Positions 35,374 through 44,091 of a stretch of 64,000 nucleotides of DNA are shown in pieces. Position numbers and translations under genes: made by a program. Each line of letters opens with the position of its first letter. The first letter of the stretch is position 1. Under the pieces are notes generated by a model. That model did not search any database, was not told where the DNA came from, and saw only the letters and a program-made list of their open reading frames with translations. This stretch comes from Actibacterium lipolyticum (GTDB taxonomy: Bacteria > Pseudomonadota > Alphaproteobacteria > Rhodobacterales > Rhodobacteraceae), in NCBI RefSeq assembly GCF_900184935.1, contig NZ_FXYE01000001.1, positions 620,001-684,000 of the forward strand, read 5' to 3'.

Positions 35374-36243
35374 TCACTCCTGATAAGAAGAGATATGTCG
35401 TTCTTGCTCGAGAAGCGGGCCAGCACCTCGGATATGCGGATTCCTCCAACTGATGCCACCGGCCCGATTGCGCATAAAATGGCCCTGTACCCAGTGAGCT
35501 CTGCGCTTGGAGGTGACTTCTTCGTTTTCCTTACTCTCGCCGCTAGTTGCTTCAAGCTGATGTTTACCTAGTTCGCCCAGCTTGACCTTAATTATCGATT
35601 TGTTGGGCAGTGTCCGCCCAGATTTCTGAGCTCTTCGTCTTTCAGCTCGCGGATAGATAGCCACTTCCTCTTTTTCCAGCATGGCCTTGTGTTCGAACAA
35701 AATCGACATGCCAACCGCAATTGCTAAGAAGTCAAAACAAAGAGATTTTTCCTGCTTGATGGCTGCATCTTCGGTGACATGTTCTCCGATAGCCTGAGAC
35801 AACGCAAATGTCGGTGAATGTAAAATTTCTACTGACGCTCCTTTTGATTTGAAAATCAGCAGGTTCGGGAAAAGGCCGCCCTTGCTCGCAAGATAAATTT
35901 GGGTGTAGAGCGTATCGTCATCCTGGGTGATCAGCGCGGCAGGCCATTCTCCGACATTTGGTTCCGGTACCGTCAACAACATGGCCGGGAATGGCAAGCG
36001 AACGTTGCTGAACATGCCGTCTAAGCCGTCCCTTTGCATTTGAGCTGAGAGGTTGCGCAGCATCACCTCCGCGTGCTCGTCAATTTGGTATACCTGAGCG
36101 ACATCGAAAATCTCACGTTGTCGCTGCCCGTGAGCGTTAAGAGATTCAAGAAGGTTAGAGGATAGTGAAGCCCGGTCAATACTCTTCAGGTACAGCAAAA
36201 TGTCGGGGTATCGATGATAGAAATCGAGCAGGCTTGCTAGCAT
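35374..36243 (-). CDS. hypothetical protein with phage/plasmid-type WVQGH...NPH.RG C-terminal motif
   Basis: A 289-residue soluble protein. The first 180 residues are mixed helix and strand with a FLAIAVGMSILFE segment near 170. A lysine/glutamate-rich linker follows, and then a C-terminal motif HWVQGHFMRNRAGGISWRNPHIRGAGP. I remember similar WV-GH...W--PH-RG-G tails in many phage- and plasmid-encoded proteins of unknown function. A specific role cannot be given. Confidence 0.65.
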   Translation of the reverse strand: MLASLLDFYHRYPDILLYLKSIDRASLSSNLLESLNAHGQRQREIFDVAQVYQIDEHAEVMLRNLSAQMQRDGLDGMFSNVRLPFPAMLLTVPEPNVGEWPAALITQDDDTLYTQIYLASKGGLFPNLLIFKSKGASVEILHSPTFALSQAIGEHVTEDAAIKQEKSLCFDFLAIAVGMSILFEHKAMLEKEEVAIYPRAERRRAQKSGRTLPNKSIIKVKLGELGKHQLEATSGESKENEEVTSKRRAHWVQGHFMRNRAGGISWRNPHIRGAGPLLEQERHISSYQE

Positions 36244-36548
36244 TGATCGTACCTCAAAATACTATTGCGCAACACTATGCCGCGACTGTGCACACCATCA
36301 AGCACATTCGGAATACGCGTTGGCCGCACTGATACTCGGGTCCAAAGGTTTTCTTTGATCAAGTGTTTGGCATTGGAAGTCATTCGCTCATGGCCCTCTC
36401 CAAAATCAAACTTATCCGTGAGGCGAATGTCCAGAAAGCGGGCTGCTACCGCAGCATCAGGGCTCGGTGGCCAACGGCAGGAATGGGCCATTCACACTGC
36501 TCGATAACAAGGGCAGTTTGTGTAAACGGACGCAGTCGGGGCTACTTT
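36244..36548. repeat. 305-base gap holding a dispersed repeat copy (36419-36458)
   Basis: No gene is supported. At 36419-36458 the words GCGAATGTC, GCGGGCTGC and CGCAGCATC occur in the same order and spacing as at 46958-46995, with a few changes in between. This makes it one of the clearest copies of the repeat family. Confidence 0.55.
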
Positions 36549-37307
36549 TTAAGTCCAGCCCTTGCCTTCGTCGAAGCCAACGCGGGGCTTAGCGAACTTA
36601 TAACCGTTCCACATAAACTTGATGGCCCCCACGAAACCAAATTTTGGAATAACCAGTCGCAGCAATTGGTCTGGTGTTACGACCTTCACCGACGTTTCAA
36701 TTTTCGACCGCCCAACTACTTTTTGTAGCTTATAATCCATAGTCAAAAAGTATTCTATTTCAGCCGATTCCGCACACCAAATGTGGTAGGCGTCTAGTGC
36801 TTGGTTCAGGTTCAAGGTCTTGCTTGCGCCTTGATACGCGCCCGTCATTTTCGTCAGTTCGATAAAGCGTGGGTGCTTGATGCGGCACACAAAATCAAGA
36901 ATGTGTTCTTTGAACTTCTTGTTGCCGCCAATGATAATGCGCGACTGCGGCGCAACCGGGTCGGGAACTTCATGGATGGTGCATTCGAAAAATCGTCCAG
37001 ATGGGCTCGCCATTCCAGGCAAACCCCAAGTTTCCAGATCAACTTCGCGGTGAATGTAGAAGTTAAGCCATTCGGAAGTTCCAGCGTAGGCCAGCATCCC
37101 GAGAAACACAGCGTCGCGCTTCTGAACTTCGTTTTTGATTTTATGCAGATCGTTGACCGTATGCGGCTCGTGAATTTCCGTCTCGAACTCGGTACCGCCC
37201 CAATTCGCGGTTGTTTTCTTTGCGCGATAAACGTGTTTCTTAATCGCAGAAAACTTCAATATGTTTGTATCAATAAATACAGTTGCTACTGGCTTGGTCT
37301 TTCCCAT
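36549..37307 (-). CDS. PIN-domain-like ribonuclease
   Basis: A 252-residue protein starting MGKTKPVATVFIDTNILKFS, where the hydrophobic strand ending in Asp-Thr-Asn is the first acidic motif of PIN nucleases. A second acidic motif lies in LNQALDAYHIWCAESAEIEYFLTMDYKL near residue 175-200, which again fits the fold (D-A-x-H and MD). No antitoxin-like gene is adjacent, so it is not an ordinary VapC pair. I prefer the ATG at 37307 over the GTG one codon upstream because GGAAG lies four bases before it. Confidence 0.7.
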   Translation of the reverse strand: MGKTKPVATVFIDTNILKFSAIKKHVYRAKKTTANWGGTEFETEIHEPHTVNDLHKIKNEVQKRDAVFLGMLAYAGTSEWLNFYIHREVDLETWGLPGMASPSGRFFECTIHEVPDPVAPQSRIIIGGNKKFKEHILDFVCRIKHPRFIELTKMTGAYQGASKTLNLNQALDAYHIWCAESAEIEYFLTMDYKLQKVVGRSKIETSVKVVTPDQLLRLVIPKFGFVGAIKFMWNGYKFAKPRVGFDEGKGWT

Positions 37308-37742
37308 CACGCTTCCAATGTGCCTTGGCCTTTTCGCGTTACCGTGCGCGTCGGAACATTGATTGGCAACTGCGGAACGAGCGTTGGAGGCGAGCCGACC
37401 TTAAGCCCGCTTAAATGCGGTGCCGCCTCGCCAATGTCGGCTTGCGGGAAGCCGCGCCGCAGCATCGACGCTCCTTACGAATGTCCGGTAAGGGCCGATC
37501 ATCGTCGATTTCGCCTTGGATCGTAGCAAGAGGCGGAAAGCCTTCTGCTGGCACTGCGGCGAGCTTTCTCGAACGTGCCTCATCTCAGCATTTAGGCCGG
37601 CTGCACGCCGCTCCAAGCGCCATTCGGTGATGACGAGATGCGACAAAACCGTCAAATCGCCGCGCCAATCCACCCAGAACGGCGCCGCAGATGTCGTTGC
37701 TCCTGCCGTCTCGAACGGTGCTCACCGGCGGCCTTCGCGCCG
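37308..37742. repeat. 435-base gap holding dispersed repeat copies
   Basis: No gene is supported. A clear repeat copy lies at 37431-37467 (AATGTCGGC, TGCGGGAAGC, CCGCAGCATC), followed by ACGAATGTCCGGTAAGGGCC at about 37478-37497. Further fragments at 37560-37640 look like older copies. Part of this may be gene debris too decayed to read. Confidence 0.5.
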
Positions 37743-38693
37743 CTATGCCTTCCTGCCGAAAAACACCTGACGCGCCTCGTCCTCGTGAAGGTCGAATTTT
37801 GCGGTGTGATACTGAGACGGCGGAACGGCATCCGAGGTCATCTTGAACGGCAGTTTGTCGATGCGGATCTCCGAGATCAAGGCGGAAAAGTCCTTGTCGT
37901 AGCAGTCCGCCAGTACTTTTAGATTGGTCGAAGGGAAGCTCTCTTTGAATTCCTTGTTAAACGGTGGCTGGAAGTGCCGGATCAGGGACGCCTCGTAAAG
38001 GGTCACGCGCTCGGCTTCTGATGTACCGAACAGCTTATCCAAGCCTGCCGAGATGCGGACGCTGCCGCCCTCCCTGTTCTCAGCCCAAGGGTTCATGAAG
38101 GTGATCATGCTGTTGGCCGGCTCAATCTCAAGCATGAGGATTGTCAGCCGACGATCGGCCGGCACGCCCGTGACCGCGATCCGCTGCAGGGTCTCGTGCT
38201 TGAGCAACCGGTCCAAGGCGCTGCGCGATCCATCCTTTCCATAAGCCTGACCGATGTAGAGGACCTCGAAGCGGATCGCGTCCTGCTCGACATTCAACCG
38301 TTGCACAATCTCGTCGTCTGAGGGCGCCCAGTAGCCGTCACCGTTCTTGATGAACCAGCCTCGGTCTGTCTCTACCACCTCGACGCCTTCAGGCATGGGC
38401 CAGGTGAGATTGTAACGTTTGCCGGCAACGAGGGTTGCGATGACAAGCTGTCCGTCCTCAAGGCGTTGATCTACAGTCTCTATCGGCGGGATGGTGCCGA
38501 TGACGTAGATATGGCATTTCGCGAGCTGCGCTTTGAACGCTGCTACGATCTCCTCCTCGTAGATTCCGAAGGCGGGCATGAGCACGAAGCTCGTGGCATA
38601 CATGTTGAGAGCGTGTTCGATGTCGAACTGCTTAGCGCCGAACAGTTCGGTATGAACGTGCTTCGGCTTTGAACCGGGTCCATTATTAGCCAT
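37743..38693 (-). CDS. GIY-YIG-like nuclease-fold protein
   Basis: A 316-residue protein. The middle has EVLYIGQAYGKDGSRSALDRLLKHETLQRIA (about residues 144-174), matching the second strand YIG, the conserved helix arginine and a following HxxLQ segment of GIY-YIG-type domains. Later comes LYEASLIRHFQPPFNKEFK, where the metal-binding glutamate and the QP-(Y/F)N pattern are typical. The N-terminal 130 residues are unrecognised. It is a single gene, divergent from nothing obvious; its role in the defence cluster is inferred from location. Confidence 0.65.
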   Translation of the reverse strand: MANNGPGSKPKHVHTELFGAKQFDIEHALNMYATSFVLMPAFGIYEEEIVAAFKAQLAKCHIYVIGTIPPIETVDQRLEDGQLVIATLVAGKRYNLTWPMPEGVEVVETDRGWFIKNGDGYWAPSDDEIVQRLNVEQDAIRFEVLYIGQAYGKDGSRSALDRLLKHETLQRIAVTGVPADRRLTILMLEIEPANSMITFMNPWAENREGGSVRISAGLDKLFGTSEAERVTLYEASLIRHFQPPFNKEFKESFPSTNLKVLADCYDKDFSALISEIRIDKLPFKMTSDAVPPSQYHTAKFDLHEDEARQVFFGRKA

Positions 38694-39062
38694 TCGTGGA
38701 TTCTACATTCGCCCGTCTGGCCCAAGCAAGTCACCTGGCCTCCGGTAGCCGCTTAGGCGAATGTCAGCATTCAACAATCAGTTATTTTGGCGTTGCCAAC
38801 CCGCAACCGGTCAGTCTTGCCCACTCATGGGGAGCGGTGTCGCAACCGAGTGAATGTCCGGTTTCGGCTACTCAGCCATGCATCATCCCGAGCGCCAACC
38901 GGCGGCTTGGGCCGTACTTGAGGGTAGCGAAGGAGGCTTGCTGCGTGCTTTGCCCCGGAGACCACCATCGTACGGCAGTTGGGAATATCCAGCTTCCGAT
39001 GGTCCACGTCCGGGGGGGGCAAAGCATGAACGATGGTGCTCCGAGACGATTGACTGTTGAAT
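38694..39062. other. 369-base gap with repeat fragments
   Basis: No gene is supported. GCTTAGGCGAATGTCAGCATT (38751-38771) and GAATGTCCGGTTTCGGC (about 38851-38867) are fragments of the dispersed repeat. A run of G near 39010 is unusual but short. Confidence 0.4.
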
Positions 39063-40163
39063 CTAATGGACCAAGCATGAGACGTAATACAATGCGTGCC
39101 CGCAAATACCGCCTCCCACATCAAGGACGCCGAAAGGCCCAATTGCACGCCGTTTTCCGCATATTTTCTGGGCCAATGCTACATCAACCTTCGTGCCGCA
39201 CGAAACATCCTTGTACCGCTTGCTGTCCCAATTCGGTCTACTATCGTGGTTGTGAACGTGACCATTGTGTCCCGAGGGAAAACCATTCCCATCTCCGGCA
39301 TGGATGATCCAAGTATCGACGCTCGCATTTGAAAGAGTATTCTTGAGCCGATTTTGCTCCGCAACGGCCTGATCTCTGCTTTGAAGTGCAGCATTTCTGT
39401 CTGCCAATGCTGTATCAAAAGCCGCCTGCGCTTCGCTCGCCAAATCGAAATTCAAGAGTTTGTCGTTTCTTAGCCGTACAGTGTAGTTCCCTTCGGAAGT
39501 GCCAAGCGTTAATGCCGTGGATGGGTAGAACTCAGTGCCGTTCGATTTCTGGGGCTTGCGGAGACAACTGATTACAAAATTCTCCTCAATGCCGGAGATT
39601 GCTCGCCCGAGTCCAATGTCTTCTTGGGACCCATCTTCGGTGAAGCTGTTTGATGTGCAGGTGATGAGGTCCTCTTGGTGCAGAAGACCAAGAATACGAA
39701 CAGGGTTTTGGGATTTGATTGTTCCCGAAATAGACACCCCGATAGGGGGCGTCAGATGATGCGTAACCAAAAGATTTTTTTGCTCGAGGGCGACACACTC
39801 GTTGAAGCTGGCAAGTGCGTCGCTGACGACGACGCTTCCGAATGAAAAATCCGAACTTTCATAGAACTTTTGCTCTGACCCGGTCTTGCAGAAATCTTTC
39901 CATTCCTTCTCATCCCAATTCCCGTCGCCAGAAAATTCAACGGGCACTCCTTTGATCGGGAGTGTAAACGAGGCCGATGTGGTGAGCGTCTTGGTCTCAC
40001 CGCTCTTCTCGCAATACATATTGAAGTAGAAAGACTTTGAACTTCGTTCTTGCGTTGTAACGTTCACATCACGAACGGCGTCTTTATAGACGGATACACA
40101 GCTTTGAGCATAACCGATTGTCGGCAGTGCACAGATCAACGCGCCAATAAACTGCATTTTCAT
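39063..40163 (-). CDS. exported hypothetical protein
   Basis: A 366-residue protein with a clear signal peptide (MKMQFIGALICALPTIGYAQS, cleaved near residue 19). AGGAG lies eight bases before the ATG. The mature protein contains about nine cysteines, suggesting periplasmic disulfides, a short coiled coil near 265-295 (DTALADRNAALQSRDQAVAEQNRL), and a histidine-rich C-terminal segment (GHNGHVHNHDSR). I do not recognise the family. Composition is lower in GC than the core. Confidence 0.7.
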   Translation of the reverse strand: MKMQFIGALICALPTIGYAQSCVSVYKDAVRDVNVTTQERSSKSFYFNMYCEKSGETKTLTTSASFTLPIKGVPVEFSGDGNWDEKEWKDFCKTGSEQKFYESSDFSFGSVVVSDALASFNECVALEQKNLLVTHHLTPPIGVSISGTIKSQNPVRILGLLHQEDLITCTSNSFTEDGSQEDIGLGRAISGIEENFVISCLRKPQKSNGTEFYPSTALTLGTSEGNYTVRLRNDKLLNFDLASEAQAAFDTALADRNAALQSRDQAVAEQNRLKNTLSNASVDTWIIHAGDGNGFPSGHNGHVHNHDSRPNWDSKRYKDVSCGTKVDVALAQKICGKRRAIGPFGVLDVGGGICGHALYYVSCLVH

Positions 40164-40397
40164 TTAGGATTCTCCTCTCAAGAAAATTGAACGACGCCAA
40201 AAATTTGAAGCGGCTTGATCTCAGGGAAGTTGACTTTGAAAAGTCAGACCGATCAGTCTCGCCAATGCGGCGAGGCACAGCGCGCTTCGTGGTACTACCT
40301 CTGGATAGTACTGTGCGCGGACCGAGGTTTCATGATCCATTCGGATCATGACAATTCCATTTCAGGAGATCCAGACGTCGAAGGTATAGGCTTTCAA

Positions 40398-41546
40398 CTA
40401 TGCTACCGGAGGCAACACGCGGAGAATTACTCTAATCAGTTCAGCCCGACTGCTTGCACCAGTTTTGGAAAGGACTGTGGAGACTTGATTCTTTGCGGTC
40501 GTCCGGGTGGTATTTCTCCGCTCCGCGATTTCCGAAATACTCGCCCCATCCGCAATCCATCGGCAGACGTCGGTTTCCGCGAGTGTCAATCCGTAGAGTT
40601 CAGTAAAGCGGTTCAATCGGAGGTACGGGATACGCTCGGGGTCAATAATAGTGATAAGGGCGCCATCGAGCCCCTTTTCCAGTTCGGCTTTGCTATCACT
40701 AACGGGACAAATGTCGAGCAATAGCGATGTAAGCCCCGATGGACGTGCAATCGAGACCAAGAATTCATGCCGATTGGCCCGACCCCGCGCTGTTGAACCC
40801 ACTTCAAGGATGTGCTCTTGAATTCTGGCAGTTAGATCGGGATCAGGAGTAACAATCCGGCCTTCACCTGACAGCGCAATGCCATCCTTAAGCCCAAGTA
40901 TCCTCTTTGCTTCGGCGTTCGTAACGATGACTTGTCCATCCGTAAGTGCAATTGCAATTCCCGCTTGCACCCGCTCCAAGGCCGCGAGTGCCGCTTTGTA
41001 TCGGCTTTTCAGGAGCGCAAAAACTCGTCCAATCTCAAGAGCCTTAGTGAGATGTGGAAGTAGGACTCGTGAGCGTTCGCTGGCGGGTGATGGAACTTCC
41101 ATCATCCTACGATCAAACCCGATGCTCATTGCATCGAACCAAACAGAGTCGGCGTTCAAACGAACCCCGAGCCGCCGGCCAACACCAGCTCGTTTTCTCA
41201 GAAACATGTAATCCTTACGAGCATCGAGAACTTCTGCCGAAAGGCCGGTTTTCACATCGGGCACTGGTTCATGAGGAGGTTGCGATCGAAGAAAGTCCCA
41301 ATCTTGATTCTGCATCCGTGAGAGCCGAGCACCATAGTACCAGCCTGCAGGTGTGCGTGAAAAATCCAAATAGACGCTGGACATCATTGTCAGATCTTTT
41401 GCGCCGGCCTTTTTTCCTCGGATCACCAACGCGATGGCCTTGGCTTCTACAGCTGCAGCTGTCGCGTCCAAGGCCCGCCGCCAACTTCCAGGGTTGACTG
41501 CGGTGTCATAGATCAGTTCGAGGGCCTGATAGCCCCGCGGGTCCAT
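40398..41546 (-). CDS. LuxR-type transcriptional regulator
   Basis: A 382-residue protein. The C-terminal 65 residues are a LuxR-type helix-turn-helix: YGLTLAETDVCRWIADGASISEIAERRNTTRTTAKNQVSTVLSKTGASSRAELI. The N-terminal 300 residues include a PAS-like segment (GIAIALTDGQVIVTNAEAKRILGLKDGIAL). It probably senses an unknown signal and regulates transcription. I use the ATG at 41546 with AAGGA ten bases upstream; the in-frame TTG at 41585 is less likely. No obvious target operon adjoins; the exported-protein gene downstream is the nearest candidate. Confidence 0.85.
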   Translation of the reverse strand: MDPRGYQALELIYDTAVNPGSWRRALDATAAAVEAKAIALVIRGKKAGAKDLTMMSSVYLDFSRTPAGWYYGARLSRMQNQDWDFLRSQPPHEPVPDVKTGLSAEVLDARKDYMFLRKRAGVGRRLGVRLNADSVWFDAMSIGFDRRMMEVPSPASERSRVLLPHLTKALEIGRVFALLKSRYKAALAALERVQAGIAIALTDGQVIVTNAEAKRILGLKDGIALSGEGRIVTPDPDLTARIQEHILEVGSTARGRANRHEFLVSIARPSGLTSLLLDICPVSDSKAELEKGLDGALITIIDPERIPYLRLNRFTELYGLTLAETDVCRWIADGASISEIAERRNTTRTTAKNQVSTVLSKTGASSRAELIRVILRVLPPVA

Positions 41547-41654
41547 TTCGTTATCATCCTTGATTGAAGTCCTACCCAACAACAAGTTTAACAGATTTGA
41601 ACACCCTTGCTACCAGCATTCGCTGTCGGTTCCGCCTGACTTGCGTGGAAAAGG

Positions 41655-41848
41655 CAATGTCGGCCGTTTCTGATCCGTAGCTCTAAAGCAGCGATGGCAG
41701 CAGGCGCGGTGAAACCTCGCTTTGTCTCGCGATTCTGACATCGAGGCCAATTGTGAATTTGCGTTTGCAGCGAACGGCGGCAATGCGGGCTGCGATGGCA
41801 ACACCTTGGCGTGCCGCTAAATGTCGGCTTTGGGCCGAACCCTCTCGT
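41655..41848. repeat. two degenerate copies of the dispersed repeat
   Basis: GGCAATGTCGGCCG near 41658 and TGCAGCGAAC...GCAATGCGGGCTGCGATGG at 41766-41797, then AATGTCGGCTTTGGGCCG, are repeat words in close succession. They are intergenic and lie between the LuxR-type gene and the CxxC protein gene. Confidence 0.5.
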
Positions 41849-42181
41849 TCACTTGTCACCATCTCCAAACCTCACGGTTTTCCACACGCGCTTCCATCCT
41901 ACGGGGCGGCGAATAAGAAGCGTGCCAATGTCCCCCGGAGCAGGGCTACGCCACTGAATGTCGACGTAGTCGCAGGAACCGCACTTTGAGCAGCCGAAGG
42001 GGGCGATGTGGCAGGGGTGGGAAGCCTCAACGACCTCTACAAGGTCGGCAGCAAGGAAATGGACACAGCGGCGACATAGACGGCAGCGCAGAATCATTAG
42101 TTGGCCGTCACGTGCCGCATCGCGGATCGTTCGAACTGGCTTACCAGGATGAGGATGGATCGGGGGATAACCGGCGGGCAT
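41849..42181 (-). CDS. small CxxC zinc-ribbon-like protein
   Basis: About 110 residues from the ATG at 42181 (an in-frame start at 42223 adds a cysteine-rich hydrophobic leader). It carries two CxxC pairs: CRLCRRC and CSKCGSC, likely a zinc ribbon, around an acidic helix (LAADLVEVVEA). The C-terminus is basic (WKRVWKTVRFGD). It is divergent from the SRAP gene, a neighbour pairing I have seen in alphaproteobacteria. Nucleic-acid binding is plausible but unproven. Confidence 0.6.
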   Translation of the reverse strand: MPAGYPPIHPHPGKPVRTIRDAARDGQLMILRCRLCRRCVHFLAADLVEVVEASHPCHIAPFGCSKCGSCDYVDIQWRSPAPGDIGTLLIRRPVGWKRVWKTVRFGDGDK

Positions 42182-42258
42182 GATTCCTCGCACACAAACA
42201 GCGAAGGAACAAAGATAGAACATTTGCCAGCACTGATCCAGACCGCTAAGTTTCCGGG

Positions 42259-42939
42259 ATGTGTAATCTCTATTCCAACACGACGGCTGCCGACGCCATG
42301 CGCGGCCTCTTTAACGTCGAACCAAGCATGGATCACATGGGCAATGCGGAACCCCTGAGCGCCATCTTCCCCAAGTATCATGCCCCTGTTCTGCGTGTTT
42401 CAGATGGGACACGGGAACTTGTTCGGATGCATTGGGGCTTTTTGATGCCGCAAACGTCCAAGAAGACCGGGCTACCGATCCTGCCACGGGCCGTGAACAA
42501 CGCCCGTGACGACAAGTTGCAGACTTCACCATTCTGGCGTGAATCCTTCCAGACGCGCCGATGCCTCGTCCCTGTATCGTCTTTTTGTGAAGCGAAGGGC
42601 AGAAATCCCGCAACGTATTATTGGTTCGGCCTCACGTCTGAGGAGCCCGACGAACGCCCGCCATTCGCATTTGCGGGGATTTGGCGGCATTGGAAAGGAA
42701 ACATCAAAGGCGAGCTTGTTGAGGAAGATACCTACTCGATTGCCACGACGACACCGAACGAGTTGGTGCGCACTATTCATCCCGACAGGATGCCGGTCAT
42801 TGTTGCGCCAGAAGACTATGAAACTTGGCTAACAGGAACGGCAGAAGCGGCATCCAAACTTCTGCGCCCGTTTCCCGCCGACCAGATGCGGATCGTCTTG
42901 AGGGGTGAGGGCGAGAAATCGGACCCGCTAAGGAACTGA
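42259..42939 (+). CDS. yedK: SRAP-domain abasic-site processing protein (YedK/HMCES-like)
   Basis: A 226-residue protein. After Met1 removal Cys2 (MCNLYS) becomes the N-terminal catalytic cysteine that forms a thiazolidine crosslink with abasic sites in single-stranded DNA. Other family motifs are present: WGFLMP, NNARDDKL with the conserved asparagine, R-RRCLVPVSSFCEAKG with the conserved glutamate, and HPDRMPVI with the active-site histidine. It protects single-stranded abasic DNA. Such genes are common near integrated elements and DNA repair/defence loci. Confidence 0.92.
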   Translation: MCNLYSNTTAADAMRGLFNVEPSMDHMGNAEPLSAIFPKYHAPVLRVSDGTRELVRMHWGFLMPQTSKKTGLPILPRAVNNARDDKLQTSPFWRESFQTRRCLVPVSSFCEAKGRNPATYYWFGLTSEEPDERPPFAFAGIWRHWKGNIKGELVEEDTYSIATTTPNELVRTIHPDRMPVIVAPEDYETWLTGTAEAASKLLRPFPADQMRIVLRGEGEKSDPLRN

Positions 42940-43356
42940 GGGAGTATCTGTAGGGCTTCACTTCAACCAAATAGATCTAAACACAATTACAAGCGTTTTC
43001 AGTAAGATAGCTAGTCTTGAAAATCCGTGTACACCGGTTCGATTCTGGTACTCGCTCCAATGCTTAGCAGAAAATGCGTCACCCGGTTTACGGCTTGGCT
43101 TACAGACACCGGCACGGTTTTCCGCTTGTCTGACGACCGGGCGCGCTTCGATTTGCCCGTGGCTAAGTCAGATCAGATTTGGCCAATGCGCACGAACATC
43201 TCATTAGTAAGCGCGAACATCCGCGAAGAATTTGCGTCAGCAGCGAATGCTGGCATAGAGCCCACTTTGCCGAATGCTGCGCCTTGCACGTACGTCCGCC
43301 TGTGGGCTTGGCCAGTCTTTGCTTTGCAAAGAATATTTGGTAGTTTTGCGATCAGT
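42940..43356. other. 417-base gap with a tRNA-like 3' fragment
   Basis: No gene is supported. It holds a tRNA-like remnant at 43015-43059 (listed separately) and repeat-like words at about 43200-43270 (GCGAACATCCGCGAAG, CAGCGAATGCTGG). The frame of the Rieske-like gene remains open through part of this, but its first 110 residues have repeat-derived composition. Confidence 0.35.
43015..43059 (+). other. possible tRNA 3'-half remnant (candidate attachment core)
   Basis: CTTGAAAATCC resembles an anticodon loop and 3' stem side; ACCGG-TTCGATT-CTGGT forms a T-arm with a seven-base loop; the stretch ends CTCGCTCCA. There is no matching 5' half upstream, so it is not a working tRNA. Fragments like this are left where integrases use tRNA 3' ends. 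The parent could be a Phe- or Ser-type tRNA. Weak evidence. Confidence 0.3.
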
Positions 43357-43917
43357 ATGCGACGTTCTCAAACCCTTTACATAGTGACCGCGGCGACGGT
43401 CCTATTTTCAATGTTCTTGGGCATTGTCTTTCTTTTGCAAACTGGCCTTCCCTCTGCCGACGTCATAGCTCGCGAAGCGGCGCAGCGACCGGCAATCAGA
43501 GTGTCTGACTTCAATCCAGGAGATGTAGAAATCGTAAGGTTAAACGACCTTCCGGTTATCGTCTGGAGACGTAGTGAAGCTGACCGAAAGCTCGCTGCAA
43601 GCCAAAACTACCCCGAAGCGTGGCGACATCAAAGCACGCAGGTTTTGGGACATCCAGCACAAGTGTTTGCGGACGATGCCAATTTGACACTGGATCATGA
43701 ATGGTTCTTTGCACTGGCTAAGTTTCCGAGCGAGCTTAGCTATCTATTGCTGAGAGCCGGAGATTATGGCGGTTTCTTGGAAGGGAGGTATTTAGCGCAC
43801 TTTGATTTGTCAGGACGCATACTAAAGGGCGGAGGAAGCGAAAATCTAACGGTGATAAATGCCAAGTACATCGATGACGGCAAGAGCATCCAACTCAATC
43901 TAACTGGAAGACCCTGA
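43357..43917 (+). CDS. Rieske-like membrane protein lacking the iron-sulfur ligands
   Basis: A 186-residue protein with an N-terminal membrane helix (residues 8-30) and a C-terminal domain that follows the bc1 Rieske subunit pattern: PVIVWRRSEAD, then GGFLEGRYLAHFDLSGRILKGGGSENLTV. In true Rieske proteins this last stretch reads GGFFCPCHGSHYDTSGRI; here both cysteines and the ligand histidine are replaced, and box I is not recognisable either. It should not bind a 2Fe-2S cluster. The ATG at 43357 gives the usual short tail before the helix, without a strong ribosome site. Confidence 0.65.
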   Translation: MRRSQTLYIVTAATVLFSMFLGIVFLLQTGLPSADVIAREAAQRPAIRVSDFNPGDVEIVRLNDLPVIVWRRSEADRKLAASQNYPEAWRHQSTQVLGHPAQVFADDANLTLDHEWFFALAKFPSELSYLLLRAGDYGGFLEGRYLAHFDLSGRILKGGGSENLTVINAKYIDDGKSIQLNLTGRP

Positions 43918-43964
43918 AAGCAGCCATTTGGGTAACCTTGGGCAAGGTCAGCTTTGTCCGCAAA

Positions 43965-44085
43965 GCAGCCATCTGACACTGCTGAGTTCGGGCAGTTGCA
44001 GCGAACTGCAGCTATGCGGGCTGCTGATGCGGCATCACAACCTGTAGCTGGACGGCAGCTTAGGGCCGTCCTTGTCGAACGGCCC
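43965..44085. repeat. degenerate copy of the dispersed repeat
   Basis: TGCAGCGAAC...GCTATGCGGGCTGC...GATGCGGCAT at 43997-44035 parallels the copy at 41766-41801, followed by TTAGGGCCGTCC. It is noncoding and lies between the Rieske-like gene and the integrase pseudogene. Confidence 0.5.
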
Positions 44086-44091
44086 AAATAC

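Noticed and set aside
39018-39043. Run of G residues with a possible small RNA near 39010
   Set aside because: The run is short, with no promoter or terminator that would support an RNA gene.
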